Positions 23,825-34,294 are shown, numbered from the stretch's first letter. The stretch: DNA of 64,000 nucleotides from CAZCBX01 sp964497185 (GCA_964497185.1 CAZCBX010000006.1:59014-123013); one strand, 5' to 3'. A program made the numbers and translations. The notes: generated by a model from the letters alone, not told the origin.

Positions 23825-26767
23825 ATGAGCTCAAATAAAACCACCACAGATTCAAAAAACACGTACTGGCGCAGCCTAGATCAAAAAAATCACACGCCTG
23901 CCTATCAACAGTTTGTTGAAAGAGAGTTTCCAGAAGGTGCCGAACAAATGGCCAATCCGGTCACGCGTCGCAATTTTATGAAAATTATGGGTGCTTCTGC
24001 CGGGCTTGCTGGCCTAACGGCATGCCGCATGCCCAAAGAAGACATTGTACCTTTTGTCAAAGCACCGGAAAACGTCACGCCGGGCAAAGCCAAATTCTAC
24101 GCCACCAGCATGAACATGGATGGTCATGCATTGGCATTGCTGGCACAAAGCACCGATGGCCGTCCCACCAAGATCGAAGGCAACGACATGCACCCTTCCT
24201 CCAACGGGGGCGCACACGCATGGGCTCAAGCATCGGTATTGGGCCTCTACGACCAAGACCGACATCGTGTCGTCACGGAGCAAACCGCACCCAAGAAGTG
24301 GAGTGAGTTTGAAACGGCATGGCGCAGCCTGGCCGCACAACACAAAGAAGACAAAGGTTTGGGCTTGGCCGTCATTTCAGGTCAATTTAATTCTCCAACC
24401 TTTGATCGCTTGCAAAAAGAATTCATGGCGATGTATCCCAAAGCCACCTGGGTTACCAGTGGTGGTGCATACACCCGACCCGCTTTGGTTCAAAGCCGTC
24501 TCAATTTAAAAGAAGCCGATGTCATCGTATCGTTTGATCACGATTTCTTGGGCACTGACTTAGACAAAGTTCGCAACACCAAAGATTATGCGGCCAAAAG
24601 AAAAGTGCATCAACCCAAAGACACCATGAACCGTCTGTATCAAGTTGAAGCAGGATACACTTTGACAGGCGCCAACGCCGACCATCGTTTGGCGGTGGAT
24701 GCCAGCCAGATCAAAGAAGTGCTCAAACGCTTGTATCAACTATTGTCTGCGTCGGTATCCATGCCGGCTTTAAAATCCACCACCGACAACCAGCATGACC
24801 ACTGGTTAAAAGCCGTTGCCAAAGACCTATTAAAAAACAAAGGTCGAAGTGTCGTTACCGCTGATTTGGACCGCGGTGATACTGAAACCTACCGTCTGAT
24901 TGCGCAAATCAACCGCGCTTTGGGCAACAGCGACCAAACCATATCTTTTTATGACAACCGCGAGGCAGTTGAGGCATTCACCAACGCCGCCAAACAGTGG
25001 AAAACCAAGAAGCAAAACAAACAACTTAAAACAGTGGTTGTATTGGGCGACAACCCCATTTACACATTTCCAGCGCAGTGGGATATGGCCAACACGTTGG
25101 ATCAAACCACCACGGTCATCGTGGCCAACCAAGGTCCAACCGAAACCAGCGCAAAAGCTTCATGGACCCTGCCTCTTTCTCATTATTTGGAAAGCTGGGG
25201 TGACCATTACAGCCCAGAAGGACAACAAACACTGGTGCAACCATTGATTCGTCCGCTATTTGACTCTAAATCGCACATTGAAATTCTTCGAATTTTGACC
25301 CACCTCTCTCCCATGAGCGGATATGAGCTGGTTCAAGACACCCATAAAAATGTGGATTGGAACCAAGCGCTGCACCGTGGTTTTATTCGTCAGAAAGAAC
25401 GACGCAGCTTGGGGACCAATGTTTTGTCTTTGGGCAGCGCCTCAGCGGCCAAAACTGCGCCCTCTGGCATTGAAGTTGAATTTAAAGTTTCACCTTCGGT
25501 GTACGATGGTCGCTTTGCCAACAACGGTTGGCTGCAAGAATTGCCCCACCCCATCACCAAAATTGCTTGGGACAACCCCGCCATGATAAGCCCCGCTTTG
25601 GCCAAAGAAAAAGGGTTAAGCAACGGCCAGATGATCGAATTAAGCAAAGATGGTCAAACCATTTCGCTTCCAGTGTGGATCGTACCGGGTCAAGCCAAGA
25701 ACACCATTACAGTGGAATTTGGCTATGGACGAAACGTCTGCGGAAACATTGGCCACAACGTTGGGTACAATGTTTATCCGCTGCGCTCCGAATACAGCCA
25801 AACTTTGGCTACGGGCGTAACACTTAACGCATTGGCCACGTCAGTTGATTTGGCCACCACTCAGGATCATGGCACGATGGAAGGTCGTCCCATTGTCCGC
25901 GAAGCCACGTTAAGCGAGTTTCGACAACATCCCGAATTTGCCAAAGAAATGGTGGAGCATCCTCCATTGAAATCACTTTGGAAAGAACATGACTATTCAA
26001 CAGGTTATCAATGGGGCATGGTCATTGATCTGAATGCCTGCACGGGTTGCAATGCATGTGTGATTTCTTGCCAAAGTGAAAACAACATTCCGATCGTGGG
26101 CAAAGAACAGGTGAAGCTGGGCCGTGAAATGCATTGGATGCGCATGGACCGCTACTTCAGCGGTGATGAAGAAGACCCCATGGTGGTCTTTCAACCCATG
26201 GCCTGTGTACACTGTGAAAACGCCCCCTGTGAGCAAGTTTGTCCAGTCAATGCGACCGTTCATGATGATGAAGGTTTAAACGTGATGGTATACAACCGCT
26301 GCATTGGTACACGTTACTGTTCCAACAACTGTCCGTACAAAGTGCGAAGATTTAATTTCTTTAACTATGTGAAAGAATCTCCACTCAACACCAAGAAAAA
26401 TCCCTTGGTGCAGATGGCCCATAACCCTGAAGTCAGTGTTCGTTTCCGTGGGGTGATGGAAAAATGTACTTATTGTACTCAGCGTATTGAAACTGCACGC
26501 AGCAAAGCCAAGGTGGACAACCGCAGCATCGCCGATGGCGACATTGTGACCGCTTGTCAACAAGCGTGTCCTGCCGATGCGATTGTGTTTGGCAATATCA
26601 ACGATCCCGATAGTCAGGTGAGCAAACTTAAAAAGCTTAACCACGATTATGCATTGTTGGCAGAGCTAAACAATCAACCTCGAACCACTTTCTTGGCCAA
26701 GCTTCGCAACCCTAACCCAGAATTGGTCACAAAGACAAAAACCCAAGCTCATGGGAGCCACGCATGA
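23825..26767 (+). CDS. actB: Alternative complex III, molybdopterin-like/iron-sulfur subunit
   Basis: 980 residues. A twin-arginine signal is present (TRRNFMKIMGASAGLAGLTAC). Residues ~55-690 resemble molybdopterin oxidoreductases but, as known for ActB, need not hold the cofactor. The C-terminal ~260 residues form a four-cluster ferredoxin domain: CTGCNACVISC, CVHCENAPCEQVCP, CIGTRYCSNNCP, CTYC and CQQACP. In the known complex these clusters pass electrons from quinol toward the hemes. ATG at 23825 follows GGGAAGG; an ATG at 23804 is also in frame. The stop overlaps actC by four bases. Confidence 0.95.
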   Translation: MSSNKTTTDSKNTYWRSLDQKNHTPAYQQFVEREFPEGAEQMANPVTRRNFMKIMGASAGLAGLTACRMPKEDIVPFVKAPENVTPGKAKFYATSMNMDGHALALLAQSTDGRPTKIEGNDMHPSSNGGAHAWAQASVLGLYDQDRHRVVTEQTAPKKWSEFETAWRSLAAQHKEDKGLGLAVISGQFNSPTFDRLQKEFMAMYPKATWVTSGGAYTRPALVQSRLNLKEADVIVSFDHDFLGTDLDKVRNTKDYAAKRKVHQPKDTMNRLYQVEAGYTLTGANADHRLAVDASQIKEVLKRLYQLLSASVSMPALKSTTDNQHDHWLKAVAKDLLKNKGRSVVTADLDRGDTETYRLIAQINRALGNSDQTISFYDNREAVEAFTNAAKQWKTKKQNKQLKTVVVLGDNPIYTFPAQWDMANTLDQTTTVIVANQGPTETSAKASWTLPLSHYLESWGDHYSPEGQQTLVQPLIRPLFDSKSHIEILRILTHLSPMSGYELVQDTHKNVDWNQALHRGFIRQKERRSLGTNVLSLGSASAAKTAPSGIEVEFKVSPSVYDGRFANNGWLQELPHPITKIAWDNPAMISPALAKEKGLSNGQMIELSKDGQTISLPVWIVPGQAKNTITVEFGYGRNVCGNIGHNVGYNVYPLRSEYSQTLATGVTLNALATSVDLATTQDHGTMEGRPIVREATLSEFRQHPEFAKEMVEHPPLKSLWKEHDYSTGYQWGMVIDLNACTGCNACVISCQSENNIPIVGKEQVKLGREMHWMRMDRYFSGDEEDPMVVFQPMACVHCENAPCEQVCPVNATVHDDEGLNVMVYNRCIGTRYCSNNCPYKVRRFNFFNYVKESPLNTKKNPLVQMAHNPEVSVRFRGVMEKCTYCTQRIETARSKAKVDNRSIADGDIVTACQQACPADAIVFGNINDPDSQVSKLKKLNHDYALLAELNNQPRTTFLAKLRNPNPELVTKTKTQAHGSHA

Positions 26768-28158
26768 ATCAACATCCATTAGCCACCAAACAACCCGCGC
26801 AGCCCGACCTGATTGAAGGCAATCCTTCGTTTGGCTGGATCACTGAAAAAATCTCCAGCATCACCGAAACATGGCGTGTGCCCAGTCCAAAAATATGGCT
26901 GCTGGGTTTTATGACCGCCCTTTCTCTGCTGATGCTATTGGGGGGATCCGTTGGGTACCTATTTTGGCGTGGTATTGGTATTTGGGGTGTGCAAATTCCA
27001 AATGCGTGGGGTTGGGCCATTATCAACTTTGTATTTTGGGTCGGGATCGGTCACGCAGGCACGCTGATCTCTGCGATCTTATTTTTGTTTCGACAAAAGT
27101 GGCGTACAAGTATCAACCGTGCAGCGGAAGCCATGACCATTTTTGCGGTTATGGCCGCGCTTGTTTTTCCAACCATCCACGTTGGACGTGTATGGGTCAT
27201 TTATTGGACCCTACCGCTTCCAAACCAAATGGAAATGTGGCCTAACTTCCGCAGTCCACTGCTTTGGGACGTATTTGCGGTGAGCACCTACTTCACGGTT
27301 TCATTGTTGTTTTGGTATGTGGGGTTGATTCCCGACATCGCCTCACTGCGTGACCGCGCCAAAGGCCGCGTGCGCAAAATCGTTACAGGCATTTTCTCAT
27401 TGGGCTGGCGCGGTGCCAACCGCCAATGGCAACACTATGAAAAAGCCTATTTGATTTTGGCCGGTATTGCCACGCCGCTTGTTTTATCGGTTCACTCGGT
27501 GGTTTCTTTCGACTTTGCTGTATCTCAAGTGATGGGATGGCACACCACCATCTTCCCGCCCTACTTTGTGGCTGGCGCGATCTTTTCTGGTTTTGCCATG
27601 GTTATGACCTTGATGATCATTGTCCGCAAAGCATATGGCATTGAAAACATCATCACCATGGGCCACCTGGATAAAATTGCCAAAGTGCTTTTGGCCACAG
27701 GTCTTATGGTGGGTTATGCCTACACCATCGAGTATTTCACTGCGTGGTATAGCGGCAACCCCTACGAAGCATTTATTTTTAAAGCACGTGCAGGCGGCAT
27801 GTATGCGTGGGCCTATTGGATTATGTTTAGCTGCAACGTATTTGTGCCCCAAATTTTTTGGTTTAAAAAGATGCGATCCAATTTAACGGTGATGTTTATT
27901 GTTTCCATTTTGGTCAACGTGGGCATGTGGTTTGAGCGATTTGTCATCACGGTTACGTCACTGTCTCAAGATTACCTTCCTTCTAGCTGGGACTACTTTA
28001 GCCCCACCATTTGGGATGTAACCACGTTTTTAGGCACCTTTGGCCTTTTCTTCACCATGTTTATGTTGTTTTTAAAATTTGTACCCATGGTTGCGGTTTC
28101 AGAAGTCAAAGCTGTTTTGCCGCAAGCAGACCCTCACCACGGAGACCATCATGAGTAA
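26764..28158 (+). CDS. actC: Alternative complex III, NrfD-like membrane subunit
   Basis: 464 residues with about ten membrane helices. NrfD/PsrC-like features include FWVGIGHAGTLISAILFLF and a conserved region around HVGRVWVIYWTLP. In alternative complex III, ActC is the quinol-binding membrane subunit that docks with ActB. It starts four bases before the actB stop and overlaps actD by eight, showing tight coupling. Confidence 0.95.
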   Translation: MNQHPLATKQPAQPDLIEGNPSFGWITEKISSITETWRVPSPKIWLLGFMTALSLLMLLGGSVGYLFWRGIGIWGVQIPNAWGWAIINFVFWVGIGHAGTLISAILFLFRQKWRTSINRAAEAMTIFAVMAALVFPTIHVGRVWVIYWTLPLPNQMEMWPNFRSPLLWDVFAVSTYFTVSLLFWYVGLIPDIASLRDRAKGRVRKIVTGIFSLGWRGANRQWQHYEKAYLILAGIATPLVLSVHSVVSFDFAVSQVMGWHTTIFPPYFVAGAIFSGFAMVMTLMIIVRKAYGIENIITMGHLDKIAKVLLATGLMVGYAYTIEYFTAWYSGNPYEAFIFKARAGGMYAWAYWIMFSCNVFVPQIFWFKKMRSNLTVMFIVSILVNVGMWFERFVITVTSLSQDYLPSSWDYFSPTIWDVTTFLGTFGLFFTMFMLFLKFVPMVAVSEVKAVLPQADPHHGDHHE

Positions 28159-28690
28159 GTCATACGCATTGGTTGCATATTTCAATACGCCCAAAGAGCT
28201 GCTGCACGCGGCCAAAAAAACCAAAAATACGGGCTTTAAAAAATTTGATACCTATTCACCCTTTCCCATCCATGGAATGGACGATGCCATGGGGTTGAAA
28301 CCCTCAAAAATTGGGATCATTGCCGCCATCGGCGCGTTATGCCTGGGGTCATTTGCGATGTTTTTTCAATATTGGACATCGGCTGTTGACTATCCTTTGG
28401 TGCTTTCGGGCAAAGAATATTTTAGTTACCAAGCGTTTGTGCCCATTACTTTTGAGTTATCCATTTTGGGCGCTGCTTTGGCCACCATTTTAAGCATGTT
28501 TGCCTTTAACAAACTGGGTTTTTTGTATCACCCTATTTTTTCTGCCAAAGGCATTGAAGTGGTCACCGATGATGGCTTTGCGCTGGTCATTGAAGCCGCC
28601 GATCCAACTTTTGATGTGGATAAAACCAAAGCTTTTATGGAAACCCTGTCACCTGTTCGTGTCGAATGGGTAGGAGAAGATCAAGCATGA
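28151..28690 (+). CDS. actD: Alternative complex III subunit D (DUF3341)
   Basis: 179 residues. The soluble start has MSKSYALVAYFNTPKELL and FDTYSPFPIHGMD, the DUF3341/ActD signature. Two membrane helices follow (about 57-80 and 98-120), then a cytoplasmic tail. The ATG at 28151 has GGAG upstream and lies inside the actC stop. It is a structural subunit of the complex; no cofactor is expected. Confidence 0.94.
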   Translation: MSKSYALVAYFNTPKELLHAAKKTKNTGFKKFDTYSPFPIHGMDDAMGLKPSKIGIIAAIGALCLGSFAMFFQYWTSAVDYPLVLSGKEYFSYQAFVPITFELSILGAALATILSMFAFNKLGFLYHPIFSAKGIEVVTDDGFALVIEAADPTFDVDKTKAFMETLSPVRVEWVGEDQA

Positions 28691-29301
28691 AACATTCTGT
28701 TGTCCTTACCCTTGGCGCAGTCATTTTAATGACCGGATGCTTCCGAGAGATGCCTACTGAAAAGCCGCCCATTCATTTAAATCAAAACATGGATGATCAA
28801 GAAAAATTTGAGCCTTACGAAAAAAATACTTTTTTCAGCGACGGGTCCGCCATGCGTATGCCCGTGCCTGGCACCGTGGCCCGCGACGATGTAAAGTCAG
28901 ATACGGCCTTTTATCAAGGCAAAACTGAGTCTGGAAAATTGGTCGATAAAAACCCCCTATCCCTAACCACTGAAGTGATGGAGCGGGGTCAAGAGCGTTA
29001 CAATATTTATTGTCGTCCCTGTCATGGATCCGTCGGCGATGGTCAAGGCATTGTTTACTTGCGTGGGCGTGATCAAGGTTTTGTGCCACCCACCAACTTC
29101 CACACCGATTTAATGCGTGGGAAAACCGATGGTCATTTTTATGACGTCATCACCAATGGTGTGCGCAACATGATGCCTTATCGCTATCAAATCAATGAAG
29201 AAGATCGCTGGGCCATCGTTCACTATGTGCGTGCCCTACAGCGCAGCCAAAACGCGACTGAAAACGATATTCCTGCCTCTATGAAAAACAAGGTGAAATA
29301 A
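28687..29301 (+). CDS. actE: Alternative complex III, monoheme cytochrome c lipoprotein
   Basis: 204 residues. The lipoprotein signal ends at LMTGC (Cys about 18). A single heme motif YCRPCHG lies near residue 116, and a likely Met ligand is in NGVRNMMPYRY. This fits ActE, which receives electrons and may hand them to the oxidase. ATGA overlaps the actD stop. Confidence 0.94.
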   Translation: MKHSVVLTLGAVILMTGCFREMPTEKPPIHLNQNMDDQEKFEPYEKNTFFSDGSAMRMPVPGTVARDDVKSDTAFYQGKTESGKLVDKNPLSLTTEVMERGQERYNIYCRPCHGSVGDGQGIVYLRGRDQGFVPPTNFHTDLMRGKTDGHFYDVITNGVRNMMPYRYQINEEDRWAIVHYVRALQRSQNATENDIPASMKNKVK

Positions 29302-29302
29302 T

Positions 29303-30490
29303 ATGAAACTAGATTCAAAACAAATCATACTCGATAAAGTTCCATTTTTGCTCCGCAATGGGCTCACCATTGGCGTATTGGGCAGCCTTGCCTGCATTGC
29401 AGCGGTGATCATCAACAAAGATCAGTTTTTCTTTTCTTTTTTAACCGCTGGCATGTTTTGGCTTAGCATTCTTTTGGGCGCTTTATTTTACACCATGATT
29501 CATCATGTGGTTGGCGCACGTTGGAGCATTGTGATCCGCCGGCTGATGGAAAGCATGGCGGCAGCCATTCCTTACTTAGGTCTTTTGCTGCTCATTGGCA
29601 TCGTTGTTGGCATTCACAGTCTTTATCACTGGAGCCATGAAGAAGCCGTGGCTGCAGACCATTTGTTGCAACATAAAAGTGCGTACCTTAATCAGCCTTT
29701 CTTTATTGTTCGTTCTGTTATTTATGTGCTTTGCTGGTCTCTGTTGGCGCGAACCCTTTACAAAAAATCGGTTGCGGGCGATCAAGCATACGATTACGCA
29801 GACAATAGCAAAAGCCACGCCGTGAGCGCACCAGGGCTTATTCTTTTTGCTTTGACACTCACCTTTGCCGCTTTTGACTGGATGATGAGCTTGGACCCCC
29901 ATTGGTACTCCACCATTTTTGGGGTTTATTATTTTGCAGGTTGTGCCATGAGCTTCTTTGCATTTATTTCACTGCTGACCATGATGCTTCAATCTTGCGG
30001 ATATTTAGAGGGTGTGGTCACGACGGAACATTACCATGACATGGGCAAACTGATGTTTGCATTTATGTGCTTTTGGACATTCATCGCCTTTTCACAATAT
30101 GTGTTGATTTGGTATGGCAACATCCCAGAAGAAACCATTTGGTATGCGCATCGCTGGGAAGGTTCTTGGAAATATGTATCGCTCTTTCTGGCCATCGGTC
30201 ACTTTGTCATTCCCTTTATTATGTTGATGCCCCGTGGCTCAAAACGCACCAAAAAAATTCTGGCTGGTTTTGCCATTTGGCTTTTGTTCATGCAGTTTGT
30301 GGATATGCACTGGCTCATCATGCCCAATTTTCACAAGCATGACTTTCATCTAAGCTGGATCGATCTGGTCACCTGGATTGCCTTGGGTGGATTCACCCTT
30401 CATTTTATTGTTCGCAAACTTAAAAAGCACCCACTGGTCCCGATCAAAGATCCATTTTTGAAAGAGTCCATTGGCTTTACCAACCACTAA
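29303..30490 (+). CDS. actF: Alternative complex III, second NrfD-like membrane subunit
   Basis: 395 residues with about ten membrane helices. Typical ActF segments include HVVGARWSIVIRRLME, FAAFDWMMSLDPHWYSTIFG and MPNFHKHDFHLSW. It is distantly related to ActC. It begins one base after the actE stop. In the known complex it is part of the membrane domain, with a possible proton path. Confidence 0.95.
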   Translation: MKLDSKQIILDKVPFLLRNGLTIGVLGSLACIAAVIINKDQFFFSFLTAGMFWLSILLGALFYTMIHHVVGARWSIVIRRLMESMAAAIPYLGLLLLIGIVVGIHSLYHWSHEEAVAADHLLQHKSAYLNQPFFIVRSVIYVLCWSLLARTLYKKSVAGDQAYDYADNSKSHAVSAPGLILFALTLTFAAFDWMMSLDPHWYSTIFGVYYFAGCAMSFFAFISLLTMMLQSCGYLEGVVTTEHYHDMGKLMFAFMCFWTFIAFSQYVLIWYGNIPEETIWYAHRWEGSWKYVSLFLAIGHFVIPFIMLMPRGSKRTKKILAGFAIWLLFMQFVDMHWLIMPNFHKHDFHLSWIDLVTWIALGGFTLHFIVRKLKKHPLVPIKDPFLKESIGFTNH

Positions 30491-30502
30491 GGAGAGATGA
30501 TT

Positions 30503-30814
30503 ATGAGCGGATTTCACGCAGATGGATACGAAAAGAGCGATGTAGAAGTCAGCAAACTATGGTTGGCCATTGCTTTTCCTACGATTATCATTGCCTTGGG
30601 TTTGGTGGCTGTCGATCAATTTCAAGTGCTTCTTTTTGAAAAACAATATTACGAACAGGTGTTGGATGTGGAAGAACCCATGGCCAAAGAGCAGCGCCAA
30701 AAAGAAATGCAGACCCTACAAAGCTACGGCGTCTTGGATGCCAAAAAAGGCAAGTATCGCTTGCCCGTCCGCCGCGCAATGGAGCTTATGGTGCAGGAGC
30801 AAAACGAGTTTTAA
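30503..30814 (+). CDS. Single-pass membrane protein between actF and sco
   Basis: 103 residues. One membrane helix (about 20-40, LAIAFPTIIIALGLVAV) is followed by a charged, helical tail with FEKQYYEQVLDVEEP and RLPVRRAMELMVQEQ. ATG at 30503 has GGAG eight bases upstream; the ATG at 30497 lies too close to it. It overlaps the sco start by one base. Position suggests a small subunit or assembly partner of the act or cox complex. I cannot name the family. Confidence 0.8.
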   Translation: MSGFHADGYEKSDVEVSKLWLAIAFPTIIIALGLVAVDQFQVLLFEKQYYEQVLDVEEPMAKEQRQKEMQTLQSYGVLDAKKGKYRLPVRRAMELMVQEQNEF

Positions 30815-31692
30815 TGCTTTTTAAGTTTTCATACCGCAAGAAACTTTCTTGCTTAAGCTTGTTTGGTTTTGGGCTGTTGGGCGTGTTGAACTCAGCCGAT
30901 GCGCAAGTCATTGATCATACGCCTGAACGTCTTGAAAAAATCGATACGGTGGATCATTTAGGTGAAAAAATTTCACTCGACTATACGTTTATCAATGAAG
31001 AAGGCCAAAAAGTACGCCTTGGCGATTACTTTAACCAAGGTCGTCCTGTTATTTTGAATTTGGTTTATTATCGTTGCCCCATGCTCTGCACGTTTGTGCT
31101 TAATGCAGTGGGCGAAGGGTTGGCCAAGTTGCCAACATGGTCTCCGGACGAGCAATACACTTTGATTACCATTAGCATCAACCCAGAAGAGACGGCTGAG
31201 GTGGCGCAAGCCAAAAAGAGCAATTATGCCAAATTGCTTTACGACCTACCCAGCGTCAATGCCAATGAGCCTGTAAAGTGGCATTTTTGGGTGTCACCTG
31301 ATAATCAAGTCAAGAAGCTCGCAGAAGAGTTGGGATTTTCATACTACTATGATGAAGTCATAGAAGAATATGCTCACCCAGCGGTGACATATGTTTTATC
31401 GCCCGATGGCACCATGTCTCGCAATCTTTACGGCCTAGATTATGCTGTCAAAGATTTGCGCTTTGCTGTGCTAGAGGCGTCCAAAGGCAATGTAGGCAAC
31501 ATTGTCGAAAAAGTTTTGTTGTATTGCTACCGCTATGATGCGGAGCAAGGCAGTTATGTGCTGTTTGCCGTAAATGCTATGAAATTGGGTGGGTTGTTTA
31601 CCATTGCCTCACTGGGACTGTTCTTAGGGCTTATGTGGCGCTACGAACGAAAAACATCCGACCAAGACCATCAGGGAGAACACCATGCGTGA
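30814..31692 (+). CDS. SCO1/SenC copper chaperone for CuA assembly
   Basis: 292 residues. A signal sequence is followed by a thioredoxin-like domain with the copper-binding motif CPMLC (Cys about 90 and 94) and a conserved His in EYAHPAVTYVLSPDG (about 190). A C-terminal membrane helix is also present (about 253-275). Such proteins deliver copper to the CuA site of subunit II, encoded next. The TAATG junction couples it to the preceding small gene, and it overlaps coxB by eight bases. Confidence 0.95.
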   Translation: MLFKFSYRKKLSCLSLFGFGLLGVLNSADAQVIDHTPERLEKIDTVDHLGEKISLDYTFINEEGQKVRLGDYFNQGRPVILNLVYYRCPMLCTFVLNAVGEGLAKLPTWSPDEQYTLITISINPEETAEVAQAKKSNYAKLLYDLPSVNANEPVKWHFWVSPDNQVKKLAEELGFSYYYDEVIEEYAHPAVTYVLSPDGTMSRNLYGLDYAVKDLRFAVLEASKGNVGNIVEKVLLYCYRYDAEQGSYVLFAVNAMKLGGLFTIASLGLFLGLMWRYERKTSDQDHQGEHHA

Positions 31693-32623
31693 GTTTATTA
31701 CGTGGATTATGCCCGAATCGGCATCCACGATGTCTGGTTCAGTGGATCAACTGACTTACTTCATCATGTATGTCAGTGTATTTTTCTTTGTATTGATTAC
31801 GATCGGCATGATCGCGTTTATCATCAAGTTTCGAAAACGTTCCGATGATGATGTCACTTCTTCTGTTGACCACAGCACCATCATTGAAGTCATATGGACT
31901 GCCATTCCCACACTGCTTTTGGCCGTGATGTTTGTATGGGGGGTCGATGTATACATGAGAATGAACATCCCGCCCAAAAACTCTCTAGAAATTAAAGTCA
32001 CGGGTCAAAAATGGTTTTGGACCTTTGGATATCCCAACGGGGCTGTGAGCAATGAGTTTGTCATTCCGGTCAACACAGCTGTGAAAACGCTGATCTCATC
32101 CAAAGACGTGCTGCACGGCATGTATATTCCAGCATTCCGTACCAAAATGGACGCCCTGCCCAACCGTTATACCGTTAGCTGGTTTGAAGCCACCAAAACA
32201 GGTGAATATCCGCTATACTGCACCAAGTACTGTGGCACCAGCCATTCCCAGATGATCACCACCGTGCGCGTGTTGTCACAGCAAGATTTTGAAAGCTGGT
32301 TGGCCGAATCCAGCGGCCCGGCAGATGGCGTACCGCTTTCTGAATATGGTGAAAAACTTTACAACAAGTACGCTTGCAACACGTGTCACAGCCTCGATGG
32401 AAGCGCCATGAACGGCCCCACTTGGCAAGGCCTATGGCAAAGCGACCGAAACTTTGAAGCAGGTCCAAGTGTCAAAGCCGATGAAAACTACATTCGTGAA
32501 TCCATTTTGGAGCCACAAGCCAAGATCGTGAAAGGCTATGCGCCAATCATGCCCTCATACCAAGGCATCTTGAAAGAAAAAGACATCGAAGCATTGATTG
32601 AATTTATTAAAACTGTGGAGTAA
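31685..32623 (+). CDS. coxB: caa3-type cytochrome c oxidase subunit II with fused cytochrome c
   Basis: 312 residues. Two membrane helices are followed by the cupredoxin domain with the CuA site (YCTKYCGTSHSQM) and a C-terminal cytochrome c domain with CNTCHS and a Met in APIMPSY. The fused heme domain defines a caa3 oxidase. It takes electrons from the act complex or a soluble cytochrome. Confidence 0.96.
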   Translation: MREFITWIMPESASTMSGSVDQLTYFIMYVSVFFFVLITIGMIAFIIKFRKRSDDDVTSSVDHSTIIEVIWTAIPTLLLAVMFVWGVDVYMRMNIPPKNSLEIKVTGQKWFWTFGYPNGAVSNEFVIPVNTAVKTLISSKDVLHGMYIPAFRTKMDALPNRYTVSWFEATKTGEYPLYCTKYCGTSHSQMITTVRVLSQQDFESWLAESSGPADGVPLSEYGEKLYNKYACNTCHSLDGSAMNGPTWQGLWQSDRNFEAGPSVKADENYIRESILEPQAKIVKGYAPIMPSYQGILKEKDIEALIEFIKTVE

Positions 32624-32635
32624 TTAGGAGACCCC

Positions 32636-34291
32636 ATGAGCTATTCAGACAACACCCAAACCAACTATCTCAATGCCACCAAAGGCATATGGTCGTGGCT
32701 AACCACCGTAGACCACAAACGCATCGGCATGATGTACTTAGTGCTGGTGCTGGCTTCCTTTTTTGTGGGTGGTCTTTTTGCGCTGCTTGTTCGTATGGAA
32801 CTTTTTACACCGGAGCTGACAGGCATCCTTGTTGATGCAGGCGCCAGCGAAACAGACAAACAAAATGCGTACAACACTTATTTTAGTATGCACGGCATTA
32901 TCATGGTGTTTTTGTTTGTGATTCCATCGATCCCAGCCATCATCGGCAACTTTGTACTGCCGCAAATGGTGGGTGCGTTGGATGTGGCTTTTCCCCGCTT
33001 GAATTTGGCAAGCTGGTACATCTACCTCATCGGCGTTATTTTTTCCTTTTACGTGCTTCTTTCTGGCGGTGTCGATACAGGTTGGACGTTTTACACCCCC
33101 TACAGCGCACAAATAGACGGACCCATCGCCGCCATTGGTCTTGCAGTGTTTATCTTAGGCTTTTCGTCCATTCTGACGGGTCTTAATTTCATTGTGACCA
33201 TTCACAAATTGCGCCTGCCGGGCATCACCTGGTTTAACATGCCCTTGTTTCTATGGGGCATGTACGCAACGGCGGTCATCCAAGTATTGGCCACGCCCGT
33301 TATCGGTATCACCATGGTGCTGTTGCTTATTGAACGCGTGGCAGGCATCGGTATCTTCAACCCTGAAATGGGGGGTGATCCGGTCTTGTATCAACATTTC
33401 TTCTGGTTTTACTCCCACCCTGCGGTGTACATCATGATTTTACCAGGCATGGCCGTGGTCAGTGAATTGATTGCAACCTTTAGCCAAAAACGCATTTTTG
33501 GTTACAAAGCCATTGCGTATTCTTCAGTGGCCATTGCTGCCGTTAGCTTTTTGGTATGGGGCCATCACATGTTTACCAGTGGTCAGTCGAAGTTTGCGAT
33601 TATCGTATTTTCATTTTTAACTTTTTTTGTGGCCATTCCTTCCGCCGTAAAAGTGTTTAACTGGCTGGCGACCCTCTATCGCGGTTCCATTACCTTAGAG
33701 ACGCCCATGCTTTACGCTTTATCGTTTATCCTCTTTTTTACTTTTGGAGGCCTAACCGGACTGTTTCTGGGCGCACTGGCCACGGATGTTCATTTGCACG
33801 CAACTTACTTTGTTGTGGCTCATTTTCATTACGTGATGTTTGGTGGCACCGTGGTGGCCTTTATCGGCGGCTTGCATTATTGGTGGCCTAAGTTTACAGG
33901 CAAAATGTACAATGAATTTTGGGGCCGTGTGGGTGCGGTGCTGGTGTTTATCGGCTTTAATCTTACCTTTATGCCTCAATTTGCTGCTGGATTCAAAGGC
34001 ATGCCTCGTCGATATGCGATGTACGATCCTGAATTCAAAATCTTTAATCAACTGTCAACCATTGGGGCATTTGTGCTATTGATCGCTTTTTCTCTGATTC
34101 TGGTGAACTTTTTGGTGTCCATCTGGAAAGGTGAAAAAGCCCCCATGAATCCCTGGAATTCACTCACCCTCGAATGGCAAACCCAAAGCCCACCGATCAC
34201 CGAAAACTTTGAAACCAAACCCGATTTAACTTACGGACCGTATGATTACGACATTCGTCAAAAAGACCGTTTGGCACGAAAAGGAGCATAA
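32636..34291 (+). CDS. coxA: caa3-type cytochrome c oxidase subunit I
   Basis: 551 residues, twelve membrane helices. Heme and copper ligands are visible: SMHGIIM (low-spin heme His), YSHPAVY (CuB His and cross-linked Tyr), WGHHMF (CuB His pair) and VVAHFHYVMFGG (heme ligands). The YSHP form, without the Glu of HPEV, marks the A2 subfamily, which uses Tyr-Ser near the end of the D channel. Oxygen reduction and proton pumping follow from the family. Confidence 0.97.
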   Translation: MSYSDNTQTNYLNATKGIWSWLTTVDHKRIGMMYLVLVLASFFVGGLFALLVRMELFTPELTGILVDAGASETDKQNAYNTYFSMHGIIMVFLFVIPSIPAIIGNFVLPQMVGALDVAFPRLNLASWYIYLIGVIFSFYVLLSGGVDTGWTFYTPYSAQIDGPIAAIGLAVFILGFSSILTGLNFIVTIHKLRLPGITWFNMPLFLWGMYATAVIQVLATPVIGITMVLLLIERVAGIGIFNPEMGGDPVLYQHFFWFYSHPAVYIMILPGMAVVSELIATFSQKRIFGYKAIAYSSVAIAAVSFLVWGHHMFTSGQSKFAIIVFSFLTFFVAIPSAVKVFNWLATLYRGSITLETPMLYALSFILFFTFGGLTGLFLGALATDVHLHATYFVVAHFHYVMFGGTVVAFIGGLHYWWPKFTGKMYNEFWGRVGAVLVFIGFNLTFMPQFAAGFKGMPRRYAMYDPEFKIFNQLSTIGAFVLLIAFSLILVNFLVSIWKGEKAPMNPWNSLTLEWQTQSPPITENFETKPDLTYGPYDYDIRQKDRLARKGA

Positions 34292-34294
34292 ATC

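Noticed and set aside
23825..26767. ActB as a nitrate or polysulfide reductase catalytic subunit
   Set aside because: The operon context, the fused ferredoxin domain and the neighbouring ActA/ActC-F types all match alternative complex III.
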